A stretch of 64,000 nt of DNA from Longimycelium tulufanense (GCF_014645795.1 NZ_BMMK01000024.1:23415-87414); one strand, 5' to 3'; counted from the stretch's first letter, positions 52,293 through 61,055 are shown. Translations and numbers: made by a program. The notes: generated by a model from the letters alone, not told the origin.

Positions 52293-52918
52293 CCCGTACC
52301 GTCGTCCACCTGCTCCGGCACGGGGAGGTCTACAACCCGGCGGGCATCCTCTACGGCCGGCTGCCCGGCTACCGCCTGTCCGGGACCGGGCAGCAGCAGG
52401 CCAAGCTGGTCGCCGAGCACCTCGCCGACCACGACGTGACGCACGTGGTGGCCTCGCCGCTGGAGCGGGCCCAGCAGACCGCGCGGCCGATCGCCGACGT
52501 CCACCAGCTCGAGGTGGCCGTCGACGACCGGCTGATCGAGGCGGAGAACAAGTTCGAGGGCCTGCGCGTGGCGGTCGGGGACGGTGCGCTGCGCTCCCCC
52601 CGGCACTGGCCGAAGCTGCACAACCCGTTCCGCCCGTCCTGGGGCGAGCCGTACCTGGTGATCGCGCACCGCATGCTGGCCGCGGTGCACCGGGCCCGCG
52701 CGGCCGCCGCCGGACACGAGGCGGTGTGCGTGTCCCACCAGCTGCCGATCTGGACGTTGCGCCGGTTCCTGGAGGGGCGCCGGCTCTGGCACGACCCGCG
52801 CCAGCGGCAGTGCTCGTTGGCCTCGCTGACGAGCCTGGTGTTCGCCGACGAGCGGCTGATCCGGATCGCCTACGCCGAGCCGGCCGGGCACACCGACCCC
52901 GCGGTGACCGGGGCATGA
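52289..52918 (+). CDS. Histidine phosphatase family protein
   Basis: 209 residues of the phosphoglycerate-mutase-like branch. Catalytic RHG in [20 protein letters not shown] (His10), [18 protein letters not shown], and second His in [17 protein letters not shown]. It is shorter than and distinct from the true mutase at 18917-19669; Rv0525 occupies the same place. Substrate unknown. TTG start overlaps the hemL stop, after GGAGGAGGGGAG. Confidence 0.87.
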   Translation: MTRTVVHLLRHGEVYNPAGILYGRLPGYRLSGTGQQQAKLVAEHLADHDVTHVVASPLERAQQTARPIADVHQLEVAVDDRLIEAENKFEGLRVAVGDGALRSPRHWPKLHNPFRPSWGEPYLVIAHRMLAAVHRARAAAAGHEAVCVSHQLPIWTLRRFLEGRRLWHDPRQRQCSLASLTSLVFADERLIRIAYAEPAGHTDPAVTGA

Positions 52919-53535
52919 GGCCGCGGGCGGGGTCGGTCCGCCGGTACCGCGGGGTGCGCGCGGTGGTGGCCGGGCTGCTCGGGATCCTCGCCCTGGCCGG
53001 CTGCTCCACCGGCGGCGACGCGGTGGCCCGCGGCGGTGACTTCCAGTTCGTCTCGCCCGGCGGCAAGACCCGGATCTTCTACGACCCACCGGCCGACCGC
53101 GGCAGGGTGCCGGAACTGGCCGGCGAGAGCCTGATGGAGCCCGACAAGCAGGTGAAGCTCTCCGACTTCGCCGGCAAGGTCGTGGTCATCAACATCTGGG
53201 GATCGTGGTGCGCGCCGTGCCGGGCGGAGGCGGACGACCTGCAGCGGGTGTACGAAGCGACCCGGGACTCCGGGGTGCAGTTCCTCGGCATCGACGTCCG
53301 CGACTTCGACCGGACCGCCGCCCAGGACTTCGAGCGCAACAGCGGAATCACCTACCCGTCGGTCTACGACCCGTCGGGCAGGACGCTGCTCGCGTTGAAG
53401 GGCTACCCACGCAACGTGGTGCCGTCGACGATCCTGCTCGACCGGCAGCACCGGGTCGCCGCGGTGTTCCTGGAGCCGCTGCTGGACTCCGACCTCAAGC
53501 CCGCGGTGGAGAAGCTGGTCGCCGAGTCGGCCTGA
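52915..53535 (+). CDS. ResA/TlpA-like thiol-disulfide lipoprotein
   Basis: 206-residue lipoprotein: signal segment VVAGLLGILALAGC with lipobox Cys30, then a TlpA/ResA thioredoxin fold with redox motif WGSWCAPCRAEADDL (CxxC near 98-101) and cis-Pro region NVVPSTILLD. Anchored outside the membrane, it is expected to reduce apocytochrome c CXXCH cysteines using electrons from CcdA. ATG overlaps the previous stop. First gene of the cytochrome c maturation set (Rv0526 type). Confidence 0.92.
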   Translation: MRPRAGSVRRYRGVRAVVAGLLGILALAGCSTGGDAVARGGDFQFVSPGGKTRIFYDPPADRGRVPELAGESLMEPDKQVKLSDFAGKVVVINIWGSWCAPCRAEADDLQRVYEATRDSGVQFLGIDVRDFDRTAAQDFERNSGITYPSVYDPSGRTLLALKGYPRNVVPSTILLDRQHRVAAVFLEPLLDSDLKPAVEKLVAESA

Positions 53536-53627
53536 CCCGCGCCGGTGGCCCGCCCGGGCCGGAATCGGGCGAATGCCGCAGGTCACCCGTGTGGTGGCCC
53601 GGTGCAAGGTCATGTCGCGTCGCTACG

Positions 53628-53633
53628 TATTCT
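53628..53633 (+). promoter_or_regulatory. -10 element TATTCT before ccdA
   Basis: TATTCT, 8 nt, then GTG at 53642; no Shine-Dalgarno sequence. Confidence 0.45.
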
Positions 53634-53641
53634 GGTTCGCC

Positions 53642-54418
53642 GTGAGCGGCACCGACTTCACCAGCCTGGCCTCCTCGGGCCCGCTCCTGGTGGCCGCGGC
53701 CTTCGCGATGCTGGCCGGAGCGGTGTCGTTCGCCTCGCCGTGCGTGGTCCCGCTGGTCCCCGGCTACCTGGCCTACCTGGCCGGGCTGGTGGGCGCGGAC
53801 ACGCCCGCCCTGGACGAGACCGAGCCGCGCCGTGCCGGACGCTGGCGGGTCGCCGGTGCCGCGTTGTTGTTCGTGGCGGGCTTCACCGTCGTCTTCGCCG
53901 TGATCATGCTGGGCGTCATCGGCGTCTCCGACGCCCTGGGGCGGAACGAGCAGCTGCTGCAGCGGGGCGGCGGCGTACTCACGATCTTCATGGGCCTGGT
54001 CTTCATCGGCATGGTGCCGGCTTTGCAGCGCGAGGTTCGGGCGCACCGCGTGCCGCGCGGCGGCGTGCTCGGTGCGCCGGTGCTCGGCGCCCTGTTCGGG
54101 TTGGGCTGGACCCCGTGCATGGGGCCGATGCTCTCCGCCGTCCTTGCGGTCGCCGCCGGTACCGGCGGCGGGAGTATGCGCGGTGTCGCGCTCATCCTTG
54201 CCTACTGTGCCGGTCTGGGTGTGCCGTTCGTGCTGTTGGCTCTCGGCGCCCGGTGGGCGCTGCGCACCAGTGGCTGGCTGCGTCGCAACGGCCGGAAGGT
54301 GCAGTACGTCGGCGGGGCGATGCTCGTCTTGGTGGGAGTGCTCTTGGTGACCGGAGCGTGGGGCGTGATGTTGGCCTGGCTGCAGAAGCCCATCGCCGGA
54401 TTCGAGCTCCCGATCTGA
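53642..54418 (+). CDS. ccdA: Cytochrome c biogenesis protein CcdA
   Basis: 258-residue polytopic membrane protein carrying reducing power across the membrane to ResA. About six hydrophobic helices; the redox Cys pair is in SFASPCVVPLVPGYLAYLAG (helix 1) and GWTPCMGPMLSAVLA (helix 4), each followed by Pro/Gly motifs of the DsbD/CcdA family. GTG 53642 gives the normal N-terminus. The stop overlaps resB (TGATG). Confidence 0.95.
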   Translation: MSGTDFTSLASSGPLLVAAAFAMLAGAVSFASPCVVPLVPGYLAYLAGLVGADTPALDETEPRRAGRWRVAGAALLFVAGFTVVFAVIMLGVIGVSDALGRNEQLLQRGGGVLTIFMGLVFIGMVPALQREVRAHRVPRGGVLGAPVLGALFGLGWTPCMGPMLSAVLAVAAGTGGGSMRGVALILAYCAGLGVPFVLLALGARWALRTSGWLRRNGRKVQYVGGAMLVLVGVLLVTGAWGVMLAWLQKPIAGFELPI

Positions 54419-56127
54419 TGCGCAGCCAGATCGCCGCCGCGTCGGCCTTCCTGCGCAACACCTGGCGCGGACTCACCTCCATGCGTACCGCGCTGGTGCT
54501 GCTGTTCCTGCTCGCACTCGCCGCACTGCCGGGCGTGCTGCTTCCGCAGTACTCGCTGAACTCCGGGAAGGTGGCCGAGTACAAGGCCGAGCACAGCACG
54601 ATCGGTCCGTGGCTGGACAAGCTCGGCTTCTTCAACGTCTTCGCCGCGCCCTGGTTCGCCGCGATCTACCTGTTGCTGTTCATCTCGCTCATCGGCTGCC
54701 TGCTGCCCCGCACCGTCGAGTACCTCCGGCAGCTGCGTGCCCGCCCCGGTCTCACGCCCCGCAACCTGTCCCGCCTCCCGCACCACGCGGAGCGCACCGT
54801 TGACGCTGACGTGGACGAGGTCGTCGCGGCGGGGCGCCAGCGCCTGCGCGGCTGGCGGAAGGAGATCGGCGAGGAGCCCGGCGGCGTGCGCACCATCAGC
54901 GCCGAGCGCGGTTACCTCCGTGAGGCCGGCAACCTCGTCTTCCACTTCTCGATGATGTTGCTCCTGGTCGGGCTGGCCGTGGGCAAGCTGGTCGGCTACG
55001 AGGGCCAGGTCATCGTGCGCGCCGACGGCTCGCAGTGGTGCAACTCCGGCCTGTTCAACTACGACTCGTTCCGGCCCGGGCTCACCGTTGACGGCACCAA
55101 CCTCAGCCCGTTCTGCGTGCGGGTGGACTCCTTCCGCGCCAACTACCTTCCCAGCGGGCAGGCCGACACGTTCCACGCCGACATCGCCTACCAGGCGGGC
55201 GACGACCTCGGCACCGACCGCTGGAATCCGTACGGGCTGGAGGTCAACGAACCGCTGCGGGTGGCCGGTGACCGGGTCTACCTGCTGGGGCACGGATACG
55301 CGCCACGTTTCGTGGTGACGTTCCCCGACGGACAGACGCGGACCCAGGCGATCCAGTGGCGGCCAACGAGCACGGCCACGCTGCTGTCGGAGGGCGCCAC
55401 GAAGTTCGACCCGCCGGGCGTCACCGACCCCGCGGAGCGACGCAAGCATCAGCTGGCCATCACCGGTCTTTTCGCGCCCACCGCTGCCTACGACCACACC
55501 GGCAAGATCCTCACTTCGGCTTTCCCGATGGTGAACAATCCGGCTGTCGCGGTTGACGTCTACCGCGGGGATCTGGGTACCGATTCCGGCAGCCCGCAGT
55601 CGATCTTCAGCATCGACGAGCGCATGGTGCGCGACGGCCGCCTGAACAAGGTCGCCCGGCAGAACCTGGAGCTCGGCCAGGAACTCACCCTCGACGACGG
55701 CACCCGGATCCGGTTCGACGGCGTCGAGCAGTGGATCTCGATCCAGGTGTCCCACGACCCGGCACAGGTCTGGGTGCTGGTGGCCGCCGTGCTCGTGCTC
55801 GCCGGCCTGGGCGCCTCGCTGGTGATCAAGCGCAGGCGGGTGTGGTTGCGGGTGCGCCCGAATGGTGCCGGTGAGGGGGGTGGTCGTACCGTCGTCGAGG
55901 TCGGTGGGCTGGCCCGCACCGATCAGGCGGGATACGGCGAGGAGTTCGGCAGGCTCGCCGGCGACCTGCTGGCCGCACGGACCTCGGGGACGGCCCCGAA
56001 CAAGATCGTCGCGGACCGGGCGGATCCGGAGCGGACGGGGTCGGACGAGGCGGGTCCGGACGAGACATCGAACAAGACACAGCGGGCGGCCGCGGGTGGC
56101 GGCCACGACCGACAGGACGTGCCCTGA
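54418..56127 (+). CDS. resB: Cytochrome c biogenesis protein ResB
   Basis: 569-residue component of the system II cytochrome c synthase with CcsB. Membrane segments near 23-43 (ALVLLFLLALAALPGVLLPQ), 78-98, 180-198, then a long extracytoplasmic domain and a last helix near 458-478 (VWVLVAAVLVLAGLGASLVI). EAGNLVFHFSMMLLLVGLAVG is the typical ResB His-containing helix. The last 90 residues are Gly/Asp/Thr-rich and acidic. Coupled to ccdA and ccsB by overlapping stop/start codons. Confidence 0.94.
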   Translation: MRSQIAAASAFLRNTWRGLTSMRTALVLLFLLALAALPGVLLPQYSLNSGKVAEYKAEHSTIGPWLDKLGFFNVFAAPWFAAIYLLLFISLIGCLLPRTVEYLRQLRARPGLTPRNLSRLPHHAERTVDADVDEVVAAGRQRLRGWRKEIGEEPGGVRTISAERGYLREAGNLVFHFSMMLLLVGLAVGKLVGYEGQVIVRADGSQWCNSGLFNYDSFRPGLTVDGTNLSPFCVRVDSFRANYLPSGQADTFHADIAYQAGDDLGTDRWNPYGLEVNEPLRVAGDRVYLLGHGYAPRFVVTFPDGQTRTQAIQWRPTSTATLLSEGATKFDPPGVTDPAERRKHQLAITGLFAPTAAYDHTGKILTSAFPMVNNPAVAVDVYRGDLGTDSGSPQSIFSIDERMVRDGRLNKVARQNLELGQELTLDDGTRIRFDGVEQWISIQVSHDPAQVWVLVAAVLVLAGLGASLVIKRRRVWLRVRPNGAGEGGGRTVVEVGGLARTDQAGYGEEFGRLAGDLLAARTSGTAPNKIVADRADPERTGSDEAGPDETSNKTQRAAAGGGHDRQDVP

Positions 56128-57086
56128 TGTCGATCAATTCCACGCTCTCGCAGTACAGCGACCTCTCGTACACCACCGCGATCGCGATCTACGTGTTCGC
56201 GATGCTGTTGCACGCGGCGGAAAACGCCTTCGGTCGTCGCGCCGTGCAGCGGGAGCAGAAGGCGTTGGTCGCCGCGGGCGGGGTGCCGCTTGCCGAACAG
56301 CCGTCGCGCGGGGTGGTGGACACCGGGCGTGCTCTGCCGGAGCGGTTGGGGCGTATGGGTGTCTCGCTGACCGTGCTCGGTGCCGCCCTGCACTTCGCGT
56401 CGCTGGCGTTGCGTGGGCTGGCGACCGGCCGCGTGCCCTGGGGCAACATGTACGAGTACATCTCGGCGGTCTGCCTGGGCGCAGTTATCGCGTGGCTGGT
56501 GATGTTGCGCCGGCACTCGGTGCGGCAGCTCGGCGCGTTCGTGTTGCTGCCCCTGGTGGTGCTGATGTTCCTGGCCGGCACGGTGCTCTACGCGCAGGCC
56601 GGGCCCGTGGTGCCGGCACTGAAGTCGTACTGGCTCGTCATCCACGTCTCGGCCATGGTGATCTCCAGCGGTGTCGTGCTGGTGGCCGGTGTCGCGAGCC
56701 TGCTCTACCTGGTGAAGGCGCGGCACGAGGCGAACCCGTCGACGTTCGCGAAGCTGGGGAGCCGGCTGCCCGCGGCGGATGCGCTGGACCGGCTCGCCTA
56801 CCGCACGACCGTGTTCGCGTTGCCGCTGATGACGTTCGGGATCATGGCCGGTGCCATCTGGGCGGAGGCGGCGTGGGGCCGGTACTGGGGCTGGGACCCC
56901 AAGGAGACGGTCGCGCTGGTGTCCTGGGTCATCTACGCGGCTTACCTGCATTCCCGGGCGACCGCGGGCTGGCGCGGCAACCGCGCCGCGTGGGTGAACG
57001 TGGTGGGTTTCGCGGCGACCGTGTTCAACCTGTTCTTCGTAAACCTGGTGACCACCGGGCTGCACTCGTATGCGGGCGTGGGCTGA
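56127..57086 (+). CDS. ccsB: c-type cytochrome biogenesis protein CcsB
   Basis: 319-residue polytopic protein of the CcsA/CcsB/CcmC superfamily that handles heme for attachment to apocytochromes. The tryptophan-rich WWD-type loop AWGRYWGWDPKETVALVSW is intact, with flanking His residues in VIHVSAMVISSG and YLHSRATAGW that would ligate heme. About eight membrane helices. ATG overlaps the resB stop. Last gene of the ResA-CcdA-ResB-CcsB run (Rv0529 type). Confidence 0.95.
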   Translation: MSINSTLSQYSDLSYTTAIAIYVFAMLLHAAENAFGRRAVQREQKALVAAGGVPLAEQPSRGVVDTGRALPERLGRMGVSLTVLGAALHFASLALRGLATGRVPWGNMYEYISAVCLGAVIAWLVMLRRHSVRQLGAFVLLPLVVLMFLAGTVLYAQAGPVVPALKSYWLVIHVSAMVISSGVVLVAGVASLLYLVKARHEANPSTFAKLGSRLPAADALDRLAYRTTVFALPLMTFGIMAGAIWAEAAWGRYWGWDPKETVALVSWVIYAAYLHSRATAGWRGNRAAWVNVVGFAATVFNLFFVNLVTTGLHSYAGVG

Positions 57087-57306
57087 TCCCGGGACGGCTT
57101 GTAGGGTCGGGCGCACCGGGAGGGCCGCTGTCGAGCGCGTGATCATGTCACCGCGCGTGACCGTTGAGCCGGCATGGACCCGCGGTTGGGCCTGTGTGAC
57201 CTGGGCTGAACGGGTGTCCGTGGTCGACCCAGTGCGAAACCCGGACGACAGGGCGACTACCTTTCGGTGCCAGGCGACCCACAGGGCTAGGGGAGGGACT
57301 CCAGCG

Positions 57307-58692
57307 GTGACCGGACGCTACGAGGAGCCCGACAACCGGCAGGAGGCGCACTGGCAGCAGCCCGGGGCGTCGGCACAGCAGGCGGAGCCGGTGGTGCGGC
57401 CCGCGGATCCCGGTGCCTCCGGCCCGTTTCCGGTGGACAGCTCCGGTCCGCAGCCGATACCCATGGACGGCCAGCAGGCGCCCCAGCCGATGTACGTCGA
57501 CCCGGCCAACTCGGGCCCGTACCCGGTCGGCGGTGGCCGGTCGGGACCGCACCCGGTGGCCGGTGGCGCGTCGGGCCCGTACCCGGTCGATCCGGCCAAC
57601 TCCGGGCCGTACTTCGTCGACCCCACCGGCTCCGGTCCGCAGCGCGTGCAGCAACCGGCGTACCCGCCCGGCTACCCGCCGGGGGTGCCGGTGGGGACCC
57701 CGCCCGGCGGAATGCCGGCGCAGGGCCCTCCGCGGGCGCCGCAAGGGCCTGGCCCGCAGCAGGACCTGTCCTCGGCGCAGCTCATCAAGCAGGTCAAGCG
57801 CCCGCCGCAGTCCGGCTGGCGGCGCGCGATCTATGTGGCCAGCGGCAGGACGATCAACCTCGGCGAGAGCAGGGACGACCTGCACCGCCGCGAGTTGATC
57901 ACTCGGGTCAACCAGCCGCTGCACGGTTGCTACAAGATCGCCATGCTCAGCCTGAAGGGCGGCGTCGGTAAGACGACGACCACGACCACGCTGGGCTCGA
58001 CCTTCTCGTCGCTGCGCGGGGACCGGGTCATCGCGGTGGACGCGAACCCGGACCGCGGCACGCTGGCGCAGAAGATCCCGCTGGAGACGACCGCGACCGT
58101 GCGGCACCTGCTGCGCGACGCGAGCCGTGTGCGCCGCTACAGCGACATCCGCGCCTACACCTCGCAGGGGCCGAGCCGGTTGGAGGTGCTGGCCAGCGAG
58201 CAGGACCCGGCGGTGTCCGAGGCGTTCAGCGAGCAGGACTACCGGCGCACGGTCGAACTGCTCGAGCACTTCTACAACATCGTGCTCACCGACTGCGGTA
58301 CCGGCCTGATGCACTCGGCGATGAAGGGCGTGCTGGAGCTGGCCGACTCGCTGGTGATCGTGTCTTCCGGCTCGGTCGACGGCGCGCGCAGCGCCTCGGC
58401 CACCCTGGACTGGCTGGACGCGCACGGCTACCGCGACCTGGTGTCGCGGTCGGTCGCGGTGATCAACTCGGTGCGGCCCAGGTCGGGCAAGGTGGACCTG
58501 GACAAGCTCGGCCAGCACTTCGCGGCCCGCTGCCGGGCGGTGTGCCGGATCCCGTTCGACCCGCACCTGGAGGAAGGCGCGGAGATCGAGCTGGACCGGC
58601 TGGCCCCGGCCACCCGGCTCGCCCTGCTGGAACTGGCCGCCACGGTCGCCGACGACTTCCCGCACGCCAGCGCCCGCAGCCGCAACCAGTAA
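57307..58692 (+). CDS. MinD/ParA-family ATPase with repetitive Pro/Gly-rich N-terminus
   Basis: 461 residues. Residues 1-150 are Pro/Gly/Gln-rich and contain a 10-residue repeat beginning SGP(Y/H)(P/F)V (about 69-114). The ATPase begins with the deviant Walker A SLKGGVGKTTTTTTLGS (about 216-232), followed by IAVDANPDRGTLAQK and VLTDCGTGLMHSAMKGVLEL as Walker A' and B regions. Layout resembles EspI-type and Rv0530 ATPases. No ParB-like partner is adjacent. GTG 57307 has GGGAGG about 10 nt upstream; a TACCTT -10 is at 57258-57263. Role unknown. Confidence 0.88.
   Translation: MTGRYEEPDNRQEAHWQQPGASAQQAEPVVRPADPGASGPFPVDSSGPQPIPMDGQQAPQPMYVDPANSGPYPVGGGRSGPHPVAGGASGPYPVDPANSGPYFVDPTGSGPQRVQQPAYPPGYPPGVPVGTPPGGMPAQGPPRAPQGPGPQQDLSSAQLIKQVKRPPQSGWRRAIYVASGRTINLGESRDDLHRRELITRVNQPLHGCYKIAMLSLKGGVGKTTTTTTLGSTFSSLRGDRVIAVDANPDRGTLAQKIPLETTATVRHLLRDASRVRRYSDIRAYTSQGPSRLEVLASEQDPAVSEAFSEQDYRRTVELLEHFYNIVLTDCGTGLMHSAMKGVLELADSLVIVSSGSVDGARSASATLDWLDAHGYRDLVSRSVAVINSVRPRSGKVDLDKLGQHFAARCRAVCRIPFDPHLEEGAEIELDRLAPATRLALLELAATVADDFPHASARSRNQ
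57511..57651 (+). repeat. 30-bp in-frame tandem repeats in the MinD-like gene
   Basis: Five units of 30 bp (last one partial) starting TC(G/C)GG(G/A/T)CCG and coding for SGPYPV-like decapeptides. In frame, so copy number can change without breaking the protein. Confidence 0.7.
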
Positions 58693-58718
58693 GCGCGAGT
58701 CGCGGTACGCCGTTGTCG

Positions 58719-58747
58719 CCCCTCCGCGGAACACCGCGAAGGAGGGG
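58719..58747 (+). terminator. Hairpin terminator after the MinD-like gene
   Basis: CCCCTCC (58719-58725) pairs with GGAGGGG (58741-58747); inner stem GCGG-aaca-CCGC. 27 bp after the stop codon. Confidence 0.7.
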
Positions 58748-58935
58748 TGGCTGTTTCGATCGGCGGTTGTCAGTCGGCGAAGCGAAGGCGCTCTCGCCGC
58801 GATGCCGCGGATTGCGCCCCGTCCGAATTGTCACGGTTGGCTAACTTCTGTCCGTCGCTCGGACCCGGCCACCCGCCCGTTTCGCCGCACCACGGCCGGC
58901 AAGCCCGTCGCCGTAACTGCGAGTACTTGAACGCG

Positions 58936-59044
58936 CCCCGCCCGCCCTGGGTTCGCGCAGCCCATGGCGAGCCTATCGATCAAGAAAAGTGCAGGTCAAG
59001 GCCATGATCGAAGGCTGTGGACAAGTCGTTGGGCCGGTGGATAA
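58936..59044 (-). repeat. Dispersed intergenic repeat, copy C, with DnaA-box pair
   Basis: Inverted relative to copy A. On the minus strand TTATCCACC (59036-59044), then a perfect TTGTCCACA (59016-59024) with starts 20 bp apart, 6 nt, then a 74-bp core (58936-59009) aligning without gaps to copy A at roughly four in five positions. Confidence 0.7.
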
Positions 59045-59126
59045 CTCCGGCGGGATTGCGGGTGGGCGCGGCAAGATCGACATCGGGTCCAGCGGCGCGA
59101 ATTCGATCTTGGGGGCGCGTATTCGA

Positions 59127-59152
59127 CTCAGTGCATTCAACTCGATACTGAG
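59127..59152 (+). promoter_or_regulatory. Dyad and -10-like element before the RHH gene
   Basis: CTCAGT (59127-59132) and ACTGAG (59147-59152) form a dyad that overlaps GATACT (59144-59149), a possible -10. Short ATTCGA/ATTCAA repeats surround it. Fits an autorepressed antitoxin-like promoter. Confidence 0.45.
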
Positions 59153-59173
59153 CGCAGTGGCAGGATGCGCGGT

Positions 59174-59446
59174 ATGAGCACGCGGGAACTCACGGTGCCC
59201 GTTCCGGCCGACGTGCACTGCATGGCGATCCTCGCGGCGGCAGCGGCGGGCGTGCCGGTATCGGACTGGTTGGTGCGGCTCATCCGGAGGGCGGCCCAGG
59301 AGCAGGCGGCGTTACTCGACGGGCGCACGGCCGTGCGGGAGTTCGAGGCCGACTACGGGCCCATGTCGGACGGGCGGGAACGGGGACGACCGCGCATGAC
59401 GTCGATGGGCGTGCTGCCCGTACGCGACCACGGCGGCGACGCCTGA
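59174..59446 (+). CDS. Small ribbon-helix-helix-like protein (antitoxin-like)
   Basis: 90 residues. N-terminal strand RELTVPVPADVHCMAIL followed by two helices (AAAAGVPVSDWLVRLIRRAAQEQAALL) matches the ribbon-helix-helix/antitoxin pattern; the last 40 residues are polar and probably unstructured. ATG 59174 or 59165. No toxin-like gene is adjacent, so it is either an orphan antitoxin or a small regulator. A dyad overlaps its likely promoter. Confidence 0.6.
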   Translation: MSTRELTVPVPADVHCMAILAAAAAGVPVSDWLVRLIRRAAQEQAALLDGRTAVREFEADYGPMSDGRERGRPRMTSMGVLPVRDHGGDA

Positions 59447-59771
59447 GAACGCATCCGGAACGTGCGCCAGAACGTGTCAGAACGTCCCTGGAAGCGCGCC
59501 ACGATGGATGGGCAGCCCACTGATCGTGGTGGGGGCTCGGACCACTGCCAAGCCGAGCGCGAGCGATCGATCGGCTCGGCCTGGGACCGCATGCGCGCGA
59601 AAGGAGCGGTTGCTGCTCGGACCCGGCTGGGTGGGCGTGCCGGGTCGGCCCCGGACTCCCCGGCCATGCCACCGCACGACGGCGCCTTCGGCCCGCGGCT
59701 CGTGTCGCGCTGCCCGGAGGTGTCGCGGAACATGGTCAGACACCGCACGCCGGGCGGCGGCGACGGCGAGG
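59447..59771. other. Spacer with GAACG repeats
   Basis: Directly after the stop codon come four GAACG units (59448-59492) at 10-13 bp spacing. No gene is convincing in the remainder. Confidence 0.4.
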
Positions 59772-59951
59772 CTACTTCTCGTCGTCCTTCCGGCGTACGT
59801 GCTCGTCGAGCTTGCGGAGGAACTCCGGGTCGTCGTCCGGAGCAACCGGAGCCCGCCGGCCGACCCTCGACGTGGTCAGCTGGGGGCCGAACGCGCGCCA
59901 CAACAGCACAGCGACGGTCAGCGCACCGATCGCCGCGAGCAGGTACAGCAC
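59772..59951 (-). CDS. Small single-pass membrane protein
   Basis: 59 residues too short for most gene calls: VLYLLAAIGALTVAVLLWRA is one membrane helix, followed by a polar cytoplasmic tail with APDDDPEFLRKLDEHVRRKD. GTG 59951 is preceded by AAGGAGGTGG, a near-perfect Shine-Dalgarno sequence 5-8 nt upstream, and third positions are nearly all G/C. No known domain; similar short proteins are common in actinobacteria. Confidence 0.78.
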   Translation of the reverse strand: MLYLLAAIGALTVAVLLWRAFGPQLTTSRVGRRAPVAPDDDPEFLRKLDEHVRRKDDEK

Positions 59952-60103
59952 CGCTCCACCTCCTTCATGCCCCGGTCGCGAGGAGTACCCCGCGTGCCGT
60001 CGAGACTAGCCCGATTCGCCGGGTTCCCGGTGAGCGGTCTCACCACCCGTTACGGGTCACCACCGTTGCCGGCGACCCGTAACCGGGTGGAGAACCTTCC
60101 TGA

Positions 60104-60325
60104 TCAACGGGCGTCGGCGGTGCTGGCCTCCGTCGTGAGCGTGGCGAGCAGCGCCTGCACCTCGGACTCGCGGAACCGGCGGTGACCACCCGGGGTACGG
60201 ATCGAGCCGATCCGGCCGGCGGTCGCCCAACGGGTCACGGTCTTCGGGTCGACGCGGAACAGCGAGGCCACTTCGCCCGGGGTAAGCAGGCGCTCGGTGG
60301 ACTGGCGGGTGTGCGGGATGGACAT
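60104..60325 (-). CDS. bldC: BldC-family developmental transcriptional regulator
   Basis: 73 residues, a MerR-like winged helix: RLLTPGEVASLFRVDPKTVTRWATAGRIGSIRTPGGHRRF (residues about 12-51) is nearly the Streptomyces BldC sequence as I remember it (LLTPAEVATMFRVDPKTVTR). BldC binds direct repeats head-to-tail and delays sporulation by holding back late genes. ATG 60325 has GAGGAGG 11 nt upstream; a longer GTG/ATG start at 60376 would add 17 residues unlike the family. It diverges from the Lrp gene. Confidence 0.93.
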   Translation of the reverse strand: MSIPHTRQSTERLLTPGEVASLFRVDPKTVTRWATAGRIGSIRTPGGHRRFRESEVQALLATLTTEASTADAR

Positions 60326-60555
60326 GGTCAAGGCGACCTCCTCGTACCAGCCGTGATTCCGGCGTTCCGGTCGCATCGTGACACCGGACCCGCCGGGTAC
60401 TCGAACGCTTGCCTGGAGGTAAAGGGTCGGTAAGGGACGAACTGCGCAGAACGGACGCGCCTCTACCTGCGGTTTTGTCGGTGGGCCCGGCGAGGGTGCC
60501 GCGCGACGGGGTGGCGCGGACGCCGTGGATGTGCCGTACGCGACACTATGAGGCC

Positions 60556-61044
60556 ATGGACGCTGTGGACCGCCAGATCATCGCGGCGCTGCGGGAGAAC
60601 GGTCGCGCCACCTACGCGGAGCTGGGGCGGCAGGTCGGGCTCTCGGCCTCGGCGGTGCACGAGCGGGTCGGAAAGCTGGAGTCGTCCGGGGTGATCCTCG
60701 GCTATCACGCCGTGGTGGATCCGCGGTCGGTCGGGCTGGGTGCCACCGCCCTGGTGGGGATCCAGCCCACCGACACCGGTGACGACGACGAGATCGCGGC
60801 GGCCCTGGCCGAGCTTCCCGAGGTGGAGTCCTGTTACGCGGTGGCCGGTGACGAAGCGTTCGTGGTCAAGATCCGGGTGCCCACCGTGGACGAGCTGGAG
60901 CGCTCGTTAGGCCGGCTGCGCCGGATCAAGGGCGTGGCGCGGACCCGGACCACGGTGGTGTTGTCCACCCGGTTCGAGGGCCGGCCGAACACCCCCGACT
61001 CGATGCTGCCCCCGGCGCCGTCGCAGGATCGGCCCAGCGCGTAG
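60556..61044 (+). CDS. Lrp/AsnC family transcriptional regulator
   Basis: 162 residues. N-terminal AsnC-type HTH (LDRQ-like MDAVDRQIIAALRENGRATY, recognition helix SASAVHERVGKLESSGVI) and C-terminal RAM/ACT-like ligand domain (ATALVGIQPTDTGD, VESCYAVAGDEAFVVKIRVP). A polar tail ends the protein. Ligand, probably an amino acid, and targets are unknown. ATG 60556 is 8 nt after GACACT and just behind GAGG. It is followed by DUF4229, whose -10 overlaps this stop codon. Confidence 0.9.
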   Translation: MDAVDRQIIAALRENGRATYAELGRQVGLSASAVHERVGKLESSGVILGYHAVVDPRSVGLGATALVGIQPTDTGDDDEIAAALAELPEVESCYAVAGDEAFVVKIRVPTVDELERSLGRLRRIKGVARTRTTVVLSTRFEGRPNTPDSMLPPAPSQDRPSA

Positions 61045-61047
61045 CCT
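61042..61047 (+). promoter_or_regulatory. -10 element TAGCCT overlapping the Lrp stop codon
   Basis: TAGCCT begins with the TAG stop of the regulator; 8 nt later GTG 61056 starts DUF4229. Confidence 0.5.
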
Positions 61048-61055
61048 GGCCCAAC

